Below are positions 50,755 to 58,307 of a DNA stretch of 64,000 nt, one piece after another. Both the position numbers and the translations under genes were made by a program. Positions within the stretch are counted from its first letter, which is position 1, and every line of letters starts with the position of its first letter. The notes under the pieces are model-generated. The model ran no database searches. It had not been told where the DNA came from and saw only the letters and a program-made list of their open reading frames with translations. The DNA comes from Methanomassiliicoccus luminyensis B10 (GTDB taxonomy: Archaea > Thermoplasmatota > Thermoplasmata > Methanomassiliicoccales > Methanomassiliicoccaceae): positions 62,001 through 126,000 of the forward strand of contig NZ_CAJE01000015.1 in assembly GCF_000308215.1 (NCBI RefSeq), read 5' to 3'.

Positions 50755-51996
50755 ATGAACAATATCGTCGCCCGCGCGGACGAGGCTTTGAAGGCGCATG
50801 ACCTGTGCGACCATTGCCTGGGCCGTCTTTTCGCGCACATCGAGACCGGGACCACGAACCAGGAACGCGGACGGAGCATGAGAGTGGCCGTGACGCTGGA
50901 GCGCTCCGCCAGGAGCGAGGGGGCGCCAGAACACGAGATGTGCTGGCTGTGCGATGACATGTTCGACAGCCTGCCCCGGTTCGCCGAGGCAGCCATCGAG
51001 AAGCTGGGGGCCGTGGAGTACGATACTTTCCTCATCGGCACCAAGGTCGACCCGGCGGTGCAGGACCGCGAGGAGCAGCTGTGGGCTGAGGTGGGGGGCG
51101 ACAAGGCCGAACCGATCAAGGCTGAGCTGAACCGGGAGATCGGGAAGATCGTGGAGGCAGCGGTGCAGAAGGAGGTGGAGTTCAAGAGCCCCGACGTGGT
51201 GGCCCTGATCGACACCCGCTTCGGGCACGTGGATCTGGACATCGCTCCCATCTTCTTCTACGGCCGCTACCGCAAGTATTCGAGGGAGATACCTCAGACC
51301 AGATGGCCCTGCCGGATGTGCCAGGGCAAGGGGTGCAAGCGCTGCGGCGACACCGGCAAGATGTACCAGGTGAGCGTGCAGGAGATACTCGGCGACGTCA
51401 TGAGGCGGGAGGCCGAGGGCGCTGACCACTTCTTCCACGGCATGGGGCGGGAGGACATCGACGCCCGCATGCTCGGCACCGGCCGCCCCTTCGTGATCGA
51501 GATCTCCGAGCCGAAGAAGCGCGCGCTAGACCTGCGGAGGATCGAGGAGCTAGCGAACGAGTCGGGGAGGGGGCTCGCCGACTTCTCAGGGCTTCGCAAA
51601 TCGACCCGGGAAGAGGTGCGCCAGATCAAGGCCGCCACCCCCGACAAGGTGTATGTGGCGGAGATCCGGACCCGGGGTAAAGTTAATAAGGACAAAGTTA
51701 ATGAGGTAGTCCAGTCGTTAAGGCAAGCGCGTATCATTCAGCAGACGCCAACGAGGGTCGCCCATCGGCGGGCCGACCTTGCCAGAGAGCGGGGCATCCA
51801 CGACCTCCAGCTATTGGAGTTCAGCGATGAGCGCCTCGTCCTGCAGCTTCGCACGGAGTCCGGGACATATGTCAAGGAGTTCGTGAGCGGGGACGACGGC
51901 AGAACCAAACCCAGCCTCTCCGGGGAGATCGGCGTGGCCTGCGAAGTGACGGCCCTTGACGTCGTACAAATAATCGATAACGCTAACGAGGGATGA
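50755..51996 (+). CDS. tRNA pseudouridine synthase Pus10
   Basis: A 413-residue enzyme that makes pseudouridine 54 and/or 55 in archaeal tRNA. It has the Pus10 N-terminal zinc cysteines (CDHCLGRLF, MCWLCDDMF) and THUMP-like region, CRMCQGKGCKRCG in the middle, and the catalytic GREDIDARMLGTGRPFVIE near residues 231-249 with the catalytic Asp at 234 or 236. The start is the ATG at 50755, with GGTGA just upstream, rather than an earlier in-frame codon. It heads the pus10-L21e-rpoF-DUF655 operon. Confidence 0.94.
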   Translation: MNNIVARADEALKAHDLCDHCLGRLFAHIETGTTNQERGRSMRVAVTLERSARSEGAPEHEMCWLCDDMFDSLPRFAEAAIEKLGAVEYDTFLIGTKVDPAVQDREEQLWAEVGGDKAEPIKAELNREIGKIVEAAVQKEVEFKSPDVVALIDTRFGHVDLDIAPIFFYGRYRKYSREIPQTRWPCRMCQGKGCKRCGDTGKMYQVSVQEILGDVMRREAEGADHFFHGMGREDIDARMLGTGRPFVIEISEPKKRALDLRRIEELANESGRGLADFSGLRKSTREEVRQIKAATPDKVYVAEIRTRGKVNKDKVNEVVQSLRQARIIQQTPTRVAHRRADLARERGIHDLQLLEFSDERLVLQLRTESGTYVKEFVSGDDGRTKPSLSGEIGVACEVTALDVVQIIDNANEG

Positions 51997-51999
51997 AAC

Positions 52000-52293
52000 A
52001 TGGTAAAAGCTTCCAGAGGCCTCAGGCGCAAGACCAGGCAAATATTTAGCAAGACCCCCCGCACCAAGGGGATGACCCCCATTACTCACGAGTTCAGGAA
52101 CTTCGACGTGGGACAGAAGGTCAGCGTCGTTATCGACCCTTCGGTGCACTATGGAACGCCCCACATGCGTTTCCAGGGGAAGACGGGCGTCGTTACTGGC
52201 CAGCAGGGCCGCGCCTTCGTGGTGGAGCTGAAGGACGGGAACAAGCTGAAGACCGTTGTCGCCCGCCCCGAGCACCTTATAAAGGCACAGTGA
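52000..52293 (+). CDS. rpl21e: Ribosomal protein L21e
   Basis: A 97-residue archaeal/eukaryal large-subunit protein. SRGLRRKTRQIFSKTPR, the VSVVIDPSVHYGTPHMRFQG core and GRAFVVELKDGNK are as in other L21e proteins. It starts 3 bases after the pus10 stop, with AGGGATGAAAC as ribosome site. Confidence 0.97.
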   Translation: MVKASRGLRRKTRQIFSKTPRTKGMTPITHEFRNFDVGQKVSVVIDPSVHYGTPHMRFQGKTGVVTGQQGRAFVVELKDGNKLKTVVARPEHLIKAQ

Positions 52294-52303
52294 GGCAAGC
52301 GCC

Positions 52304-52624
52304 ATGCCCGAGGAGCGCTACGTGAGCCTGTCCGAGGTAAAGCATATCCTGGACGAGGCCGGTGAGAGCAGGGAGCTCAGCCCCGACCAGAGGCTGGCCC
52401 AGGACCATGCCCAGAAGGTCGCCAGACTGAGCCTGGAGGATGCGCGGAAGCTCCAGGCCGAGCTGCAGAAGCTAGGGTTCATCTCCGAGGCCCTCTCGGT
52501 GAAGATCGTGGACCTCATGCCGACCCATGCCGACGATGTTCGGGTGCTCTTCTCCAAGGAAAGAATGGTATTGGAGAAGAAGTATATCGAGCAGATACTA
52601 TCTACCGTGCAGAAGTATCAGTGA
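52304..52624 (+). CDS. rpoF: DNA-directed RNA polymerase subunit F (Rpb4-like)
   Basis: A 106-residue subunit that pairs with subunit E' (Rpb7) to form the polymerase stalk. The HRDC-like helices (LSLEDARKLQAELQKLGFIS, DLMPTHADDVRVLFSKE) are typical. It lies 10 bases after L21e, the standard archaeal order. Confidence 0.93.
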   Translation: MPEERYVSLSEVKHILDEAGESRELSPDQRLAQDHAQKVARLSLEDARKLQAELQKLGFISEALSVKIVDLMPTHADDVRVLFSKERMVLEKKYIEQILSTVQKYQ

Positions 52625-52655
52625 AGAACCAATAAAACCACTTGACGGGATTGAC

Positions 52656-53204
52656 ATGGAGGACTACGCGCTGATATTAGATTATTTGCCCCAGGGACTC
52701 TCGACGGACAAAAGCTTCAAGAGAGAGCCGCTAGCGTATGCTATCGGGGAGAGCGAGTTCAAGCTTTTCGAGCTCATCCCCAAGCAGGACGCCATCATCA
52801 CCATCGGGGACAAGGTCTATATCGGCAAGGAGCCCAACCTCCGCGACAAGATCATACATGTCAAGAGGCGCGTCGGGTACGAGGAGCTGACCGCCGCCGC
52901 CCAGGCCGAACTGCCGTTCATCGTACAGGACATTGTGAGGTCGCAGGAGGCCCGCTTCGTCAAGTTCTTCAACGAGGCCCAGGCCATCACCACCCGCTTC
53001 CACATGCTCGAGCTCATCCCCGGGCTGGGGAAGAAGACCATGTGGGCCATCATCGAGGAGCGGAAGAAAGGGGCGTTCACCAGCTACGAGGACATCACCA
53101 AGAGGGTCCCCGCTCTGAAGCACCCCGACAAGCTCATTGCCAAGAGGATCGAGGACGAGTTCTCCGACCCCACGCAGAAGTACCGCATCTTCGTGTCGAG
53201 ATGA
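52656..53204 (+). CDS. DUF655 protein
   Basis: A 182-residue archaeal protein of the DUF655 family, with a strand-rich first part (MEDYALILDYLPQG, GDKVYIGKEP) and a helix-hairpin-helix-type region (LELIPGLGKKTMWAIIEERK) that probably binds nucleic acid. It usually lies between rpoF and ksgA, and here it follows rpoF by 31 bases, but a foreign gene pair separates it from ksgA. An exact function has not been assigned. Confidence 0.92.
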   Translation: MEDYALILDYLPQGLSTDKSFKREPLAYAIGESEFKLFELIPKQDAIITIGDKVYIGKEPNLRDKIIHVKRRVGYEELTAAAQAELPFIVQDIVRSQEARFVKFFNEAQAITTRFHMLELIPGLGKKTMWAIIEERKKGAFTSYEDITKRVPALKHPDKLIAKRIEDEFSDPTQKYRIFVSR

Positions 53205-53234
53205 TATAGAACTCAGGGACAGAACGAGATTCGT

Positions 53235-54094
53235 TCATTTTCCACATGGCGTGAGATTTTTCCTTTTGCTCGGCATAAGGGAAAGCACGTGAGGATGTCT
53301 GCCTCTGTCGACAGAGATCAGGCCTTCCCCTTCCAAATGAGCGACATATCTCTCTAGCTCATCTTCAGAGATACCAGTCCCTTGTTCAATCGCACCTATA
53401 TATGCAGTGCTGTCACGAACCTTGTTTAAAACGATGGCCGCTCCGACCTTCATCTCCGCGATATCTTCCAATTCTTGGATCCATGGTACTCTGAAGCCGT
53501 ACCGCTCCGTCAATTCCTTCATCCTTTCGAGTAAGAACCCTTCCCAGATGCGAGCATACGGCGGATCATCCAGCAGATTCTGGTTCGCACATTCTTCGAA
53601 CAGTATGGTCTTTTTTAAGCCCTTCCGGTAGAGGATCGCCATCTCATCTATGTCCCTTGAGCGATCGGTCACGCTTTTCAGCAAAAATATGTCCTCCCTG
53701 GAGAGAAGGTAGAGATCGATATTGCCCATTTTCTCAAAAAGCTCCGCTCGGTCTCTCATCCCGTCCGAGAATCGGAGCCCATTACATATTTTGCCGACGA
53801 ATATGTCAGCATTGCTGACGACGGTCTCCTTTTGAGTGATTTTAACTTCAGGAACCGGGCGTAGGTTCACATTCATGCCTAGGCTGCTGAAGGCTAAAGT
53901 GATCTCAGCAGCTTGAGACTGGCTCGGGAGAATCAGGTCTACGTCCTTTGTGGTGCGCTTTTCGTTCCTGATGGCATCGCACCGCCTCCGATCATATACA
54001 CTGATAAGTTGGTGGAGCATAGCCTTCCCGCCTTCCTGAACAGTTCCAGGACGTGAGCCCTCTCGAGAGCGGAGGGACCATCATGCCACCCCAT
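53235..54094 (-). pseudogene. Nucleotidyltransferase (AbiEii-like) gene, frameshifted
   Basis: Two frames join to one protein of about 285 residues. Frame one from the ATG at 54094 gives a nucleotidyltransferase opening (ALERAHVLELFRKAG, NLSVYMIGGGAM). After the codon for M, around 53972-53977, the reading shifts by one base and continues with RNEKRTTKDVDLILPSQSQ, the catalytic Gly-Gly-x-Asp-type strand region, then DREDIFLLKSVTDRSRDIDEM-like helices to 53235. A missing G would restore GGGAMAIRNEKRTTKDVDL. It may be a decayed toxin or an error. The start overlaps the regulator stop by 14 bases, as toxin-antitoxin pairs do. Confidence 0.8.
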
Positions 54095-55010
54095 ACTGCA
54101 TGAACAGTGATTCAACGTCAGCCTGACTGGGAAATGTGGGGTCGTCGATATCTTTGCCCTCGAAAAAATCAACGATCTGCAGGGCTCTTTTCTTCAGGCC
54201 TACACACTCGGCTTCGCGGAGCAGCAATTCCTTCTTTATGCCTTTTTTCTTCAAGAGCAACATCGCATCACCAATGGCACGAGGGCTGGTCGGATCGACC
54301 AACATCGCGTGCAACGCGATGTCTACTGCATCCAACTTTTTAGCTCCATTTTTAGCTCCATATGTAAAATAGTAGTATTCTTTCGGCGTGAAGAAATCGA
54401 TCCCATACGCTGCCATAGCCGAGATGCCTGTCACCATCACTCCAGAGGGATCGTTGAGCTCTGTCGCAGAGAAGAGGAAATGCAGGCCATCATCCCAGAG
54501 CAATATGCCGTCTTTGGATTTTTGCCGCACCATCATGGAGGCGTAACCTGCCGAGAAATCACTCAACAGGGCATTCATTGACCTAGCCGACGGGGAGAGC
54601 AATGTCTCATTTCCATGTTTGTCGACCAGGCCATAATATTGCAGCTGAAGTATCAGCCGACGGACGGAAGATGGCTTGAGCCCAGTCTCCTCTGCTATCT
54701 TCTTTTCAGTCTTGCCATGATGAGTGATGGAAAGAAGAATGAGAAATTTTGAACCGACGATGGAATCGATCGGATGTTCATCCTCGATCAGGAACCGCCT
54801 CAGCGCAGAAGCATGTAAATCGCCCCCAGGTTTGAACCTTCGGGGCTTGCCTGCCGTGATGTTAACGATGCCCTTGTCCGCCAACTCACCCAGGAGATTA
54901 TAGACGGGCTTCAATGACAGGCCGGTCGATTTGCTGATCTTCTTTACAGTATCGTCACCTTGGCAGATTGAACGAAAGACTCGCAGCTCATTGCTGGTGA
55001 ACGAACGCAT
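54081..55010 (-). CDS. Winged-helix regulator, AbiEi-like antitoxin
   Basis: A 309-residue protein with two N-terminal winged-helix modules (KKISKSTGLSLKPVYNLLGE near residue 23, and KKIAEETGLKPSSVRRLILQ near 104), followed by a domain of about 180 residues of the COG4861/AbiEi-like kind. Together with the downstream nucleotidyltransferase it looks like an archaeal AbiE-type system. Transcription appears leaderless: a TATA box (TTTATATGG) lies about 25 bases upstream of the ATG, between the arms of a long inverted repeat. Base composition is less GC-rich than the flanking informational genes. Confidence 0.8.
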   Translation of the reverse strand: MRSFTSNELRVFRSICQGDDTVKKISKSTGLSLKPVYNLLGELADKGIVNITAGKPRRFKPGGDLHASALRRFLIEDEHPIDSIVGSKFLILLSITHHGKTEKKIAEETGLKPSSVRRLILQLQYYGLVDKHGNETLLSPSARSMNALLSDFSAGYASMMVRQKSKDGILLWDDGLHFLFSATELNDPSGVMVTGISAMAAYGIDFFTPKEYYYFTYGAKNGAKKLDAVDIALHAMLVDPTSPRAIGDAMLLLKKKGIKKELLLREAECVGLKKRALQIVDFFEGKDIDDPTFPSQADVESLFMQYGVA

Positions 55011-55011
55011 C

Positions 55012-55057
55012 GAGATGTAATCGACAAAACCATATAAAGAATTGTCGATTTCATCTC
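55012..55057 (-). promoter_or_regulatory. Long inverted repeat at the AbiE-like promoter
   Basis: Arms GAGATGTAATCGACAA (55012-55027) and TTGTCGATTTCATCTC (55042-55057) pair over 16 bases with one mismatch, around a 14-bp spacer that contains the TATA-like ATATAAAG. The repeat starts two bases before the regulator ATG, so it is well placed for autorepression. Confidence 0.7.
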
Positions 55058-55122
55058 ATTAACCTTCTCCAAAAGAAACCGATAATAATATCTCCGTCCA
55101 ACCGGTGTGGTCGAGGCTGAGA

Positions 55123-55920
55123 ATGAACCCCTCCGAGATCGTGGAGACGCTGGCGAAGCTGGGCGTGACGCCCACCAAGGGCAAGGGGCAGAACTTCCTC
55201 ACCGATGACCGCGTGGCCGACCGGCAGGTGGAGTTCGCCGGGATCGGCAAGGACGACATCGTCCTGGAGGTCGGCCCGGGATTGGGGGTCCTGACACATC
55301 GCCTCGCCTCCAAGGCGAAAAAGGTCGTGGCCATAGAGGCCGACCGCAAGCTGGCCGAGTACCTCAGAGGCACGCTTCCGGAGAACGTCGAGCTGGTGGA
55401 GGCCGATGCGCTGGAGGTCGACTTCCCTCCGTTCGACCAGATGGTCTCCAACCTCCCCTACTCCATCTCCTCGCCGATCATCTTCAAGCTCCTCGACTAC
55501 AGGTTCGACAAAGCCGTGGTAATGCTCCAGAAGGAGTTCGCCGACCGCATGGTGGCCAGGCCGGGTACCGACGACTATTCCCGCCTCACCGTGAACGTGT
55601 TCTACCGGGCGGACTGCCGCATCCTCGAGCGCGTGCCCGCGTCCCGCTTCTGGCCAGCTCCTAAGGTCGACTCCGCGGTGGTCGAGATCGTGCCGCGTCC
55701 GGCCCCGTTCGCGGTGAAGAGCGAGAAGCTGTTCCTCAGCCTGGTGGACTCGCTGTTCCAGCACCGGCGCAAAAAGATAGGCACCATCCTCAAGATGATC
55801 GGGATGGTCGATGCGGAGCAGAAGGCCTCGCTCCCTTACGTCGACCTGAGAGTGGAGGCCCTGGCCCCGCAGCAGATCGGAGAGCTGGCCGACGCCGTGC
55901 ACGATGTGCGGAAAAAGTGA
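55123..55920 (+). CDS. ksgA: 16S rRNA dimethyladenosine transferase KsgA/RsmA
   Basis: A 265-residue SAM-dependent enzyme that dimethylates two adenines near the 3' end of small-subunit rRNA. Motifs: GQNFLTDDRVADRQV, EVGPGLGVLTHRLA (SAM loop), and SNLPYSISSPIIFKLL (catalytic NLPY). The start is the ATG at 55123, with GAGG upstream; the GTG at 55105 is weaker. It normally follows DUF655, and the AbiE-like pair intervenes here. Confidence 0.95.
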   Translation: MNPSEIVETLAKLGVTPTKGKGQNFLTDDRVADRQVEFAGIGKDDIVLEVGPGLGVLTHRLASKAKKVVAIEADRKLAEYLRGTLPENVELVEADALEVDFPPFDQMVSNLPYSISSPIIFKLLDYRFDKAVVMLQKEFADRMVARPGTDDYSRLTVNVFYRADCRILERVPASRFWPAPKVDSAVVEIVPRPAPFAVKSEKLFLSLVDSLFQHRRKKIGTILKMIGMVDAEQKASLPYVDLRVEALAPQQIGELADAVHDVRKK

Positions 55921-56066
55921 CCCGGCCGGTACGGGGCAGACCACAGGAGAGGCCAATGCCTGTACTGACAATATTGTCCCGCATGTTCCGTACCGGTTGT
56001 AATTAGGCCAGCTCTAAGAACCTGCACCCGGATTATGTGACGGATGGGAGAAATGGCGGGTTCACT

Positions 56067-56531
56067 ATGCCGGGAATGTATAGGTCTGCGGGGACGATGC
56101 GGGAAAGGCCGCGGGCTCCCCGATTCGCCCGGGAGCGGATAAGAGTTCCGCCCCTGGAGGAGCGGTTCTTCGATCTGCACCTACCTCTGGACAGCGACTT
56201 CCTTGAGGATATGGAAACGGGCGCGCTGTTCGACCCGCCCAGTATCAGCGGCAGGACCATGCCGGTCCCCCTGGACGTGAACCGGAAGCTCATCGAGGAA
56301 GCGGTAGAGCTGGCCCGGCAGAGGGGACTTCCCCCCGACCTCATCCCCCGCTTCAGGATCATCCGTGGTACGGTGCACGCGTTCGGCAGTAACGGCCACG
56401 TGCTGAGACTGGACCATTCCCTGTTCTGGGAGGTCGAGACCGGCTACGCCGCACTGCTCGACGAGCTTCTGGAGCTGCCCCCGGGGGCTCCTTGCTCCAT
56501 GCAGGCCCGAGGCAAGGTGGCGGGCCAATGA
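56067..56531 (+). CDS. Hypothetical protein, tandem paralogue 1
   Basis: A protein of about 154 residues (a GTG at 56037 and other ATGs are possible starts). Its second half, with ELARQRGLPPDLIPRFRI and NGHVLRLDHSLFWEVETGYA, matches the next gene's FSYAVDKGLSPEFMPELRS and GSKLRLEHSPEWEDRSGYA position by position. So the two are tandem paralogues. Function unknown; soluble, no signal peptide. Confidence 0.65.
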   Translation: MPGMYRSAGTMRERPRAPRFARERIRVPPLEERFFDLHLPLDSDFLEDMETGALFDPPSISGRTMPVPLDVNRKLIEEAVELARQRGLPPDLIPRFRIIRGTVHAFGSNGHVLRLDHSLFWEVETGYAALLDELLELPPGAPCSMQARGKVAGQ

Positions 56532-56661
56532 GAAGGAGGCTCCTTACAGAACATATTCTTTCGTACCGATATGTTCTGGACTATCTCTATATTTTGTCCT
56601 TAGGGCAGGTTCAAGACCATCCGAACATGTGGTCCTACGACGGAAGGCCAGGAGCGATCAC

Positions 56662-57015
56662 ATGACAAGCGGCTACGCGGACGTGAAGGCAGCTGGATGC
56701 GGGGAAGTATTTCCGGAGGGGACGAGCGCGCGGAGCGGGAGCTGGGACGGCAGGAGCCCTGACCCCAGCCTGGGGATGTTCCGCAGGGCGTTCAGCTACG
56801 CCGTGGACAAGGGCCTCAGCCCCGAGTTCATGCCCGAGCTAAGGAGCGAGAACGGGATCCTCCACGCCTACCGGCGGGACGGGTCCAAGCTGAGGCTCGA
56901 GCACAGCCCGGAATGGGAGGACCGGAGCGGGTACGCGTCCCTGGTGGAGGAGCTGAGAACGCTGCAGGAGGTCTCCCGCGGCCCCTGGAAGCGCGTGGCC
57001 TGCCCGATAGGATGA
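56662..57015 (+). CDS. Hypothetical protein, tandem paralogue 2
   Basis: A 117-residue soluble protein whose second half aligns with the previous gene (see SPEFMPELRSENGILHAYR and LRLEHSPEWEDRSGYASLVE). The first 45 residues differ. The start is the ATG at 56662 with AGGAG 8 bases before it. Function unknown. Confidence 0.7.
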   Translation: MTSGYADVKAAGCGEVFPEGTSARSGSWDGRSPDPSLGMFRRAFSYAVDKGLSPEFMPELRSENGILHAYRRDGSKLRLEHSPEWEDRSGYASLVEELRTLQEVSRGPWKRVACPIG

Positions 57016-57112
57016 GGCCCGCGCCTCCAGTTCCCCATTCATAATGCGGGCGCTCGTACGGCACAGGCAAGCGATAATATTTCTATTCTCCAGCCATACC
57101 ATCGGCGAGAAC

Positions 57113-58303
57113 ATGCAGATCGGTATAGTTGGAAAGCCCAATGTGGGCAAGTCCACATTCTTCAGCGCCGCCACCATGGCCAGCGCCGAGATCGCCGCCT
57201 ACCCCTTCACCACCATCAAGGCGAACAAGGGCGTCGCGTTCGTCCGCGGCAAGTGCCCGCATGTCGACTTCGATACCCAGTGCGTGCCCCGCAACGCGGG
57301 GTGCGAGAACGGCACCAGGCTGGTGCCGGTCGAACTGCTGGACGTGGCGGGGCTGGTCCCCGACGCCTGGCAGGGGCGCGGCCTGGGCAATCAGTTCCTG
57401 GACGATCTACGGCAGGCCAGCGTGCTCATCCACGTGGTCGACGCTTCAGGAGCGACGGACCTCGAGGGCAACTCCGTGCCTCCCGGCTCGCACGACCCGG
57501 TGGAGGACGTCAAGTTCCTGGAACGGGAGATAGCGTTCTGGATCAGAGGCATCCTGGACAAGGGCTGGGAGAAGGCGGCGAGGCAGGCGCACCTAACCAA
57601 CCAGTCCATGGAGCCGGTCATCCACGATCGATTGACGGGACTGGGCGTCACCGAGGCCCAGATCAGCGCGGCCCTGCGGGACGTCCACCCGCCGGAGAAC
57701 CCCATGAATTGGGACCCTGAGGTCATGCTCAACATCTCCCACGCCATCCGCAAGTACTCCAAGCCCCTGATCATCGCCATGAACAAGGCCGACGCGGCCG
57801 ACGACGCCACGCTGAAGCGCCTCGCGGAGGCCGCGGACGGCATGGCCGTGCCCACCTGCGCGGAGACCGAGCTTGCTCTCAAGAAAGCGGCCAAGGCCAA
57901 GCTGGTCAGCTACCTTCCGGGCGATGACAGTTTCAAGATAGCGGACCCGTCCAAGCTCAACGCCGGCCAGAAGAACGCCCTGGGCATGATGGAGGCCCAC
58001 GTGAAGCGGTTCCGCGGCACCGGGGTGCAGCAATGCCTGGAGAAGGCGGCGTTCGACCTCCTCGACCTCATCATCGTGTACCCGGTGGAGGACGAGGCCA
58101 AGCTCACCGACCACGACGGGCGGGTGCTGCCGGACGCCTTCCTGGTGCCGAAAGGGACCACGGCAAAAGAGCTGGCGTACAAGGTCCACACCGACCTGGG
58201 AGAAAACTTTATCCGGGCGATCAACGTGAGAACGCACAGGACGGTCGGCAACGATTATGTTCTGCAAAGCGATGACGTGATCACGATCGTCTCCAGGAAG
58301 TGA
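57113..58303 (+). CDS. YchF/Obg-type GTPase
   Basis: A 396-residue P-loop NTPase of the YchF group, which binds ribosomes and hydrolyses ATP or GTP. MQIGIVGKPNVGKSTFFSAA is the G1 loop, LLDVAGLVPDAWQGRGLG the switch 2 region, and IAMNKADAA the G4. A C-terminal TGS domain is seen (VPKGTTAKELAYKVHTDLG). The start is the ATG at 57113. It lies 4 bases upstream of the PolB gene, so they probably share a transcript. Confidence 0.95.
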   Translation: MQIGIVGKPNVGKSTFFSAATMASAEIAAYPFTTIKANKGVAFVRGKCPHVDFDTQCVPRNAGCENGTRLVPVELLDVAGLVPDAWQGRGLGNQFLDDLRQASVLIHVVDASGATDLEGNSVPPGSHDPVEDVKFLEREIAFWIRGILDKGWEKAARQAHLTNQSMEPVIHDRLTGLGVTEAQISAALRDVHPPENPMNWDPEVMLNISHAIRKYSKPLIIAMNKADAADDATLKRLAEAADGMAVPTCAETELALKKAAKAKLVSYLPGDDSFKIADPSKLNAGQKNALGMMEAHVKRFRGTGVQQCLEKAAFDLLDLIIVYPVEDEAKLTDHDGRVLPDAFLVPKGTTAKELAYKVHTDLGENFIRAINVRTHRTVGNDYVLQSDDVITIVSRK

Positions 58304-58307
58304 TGCT

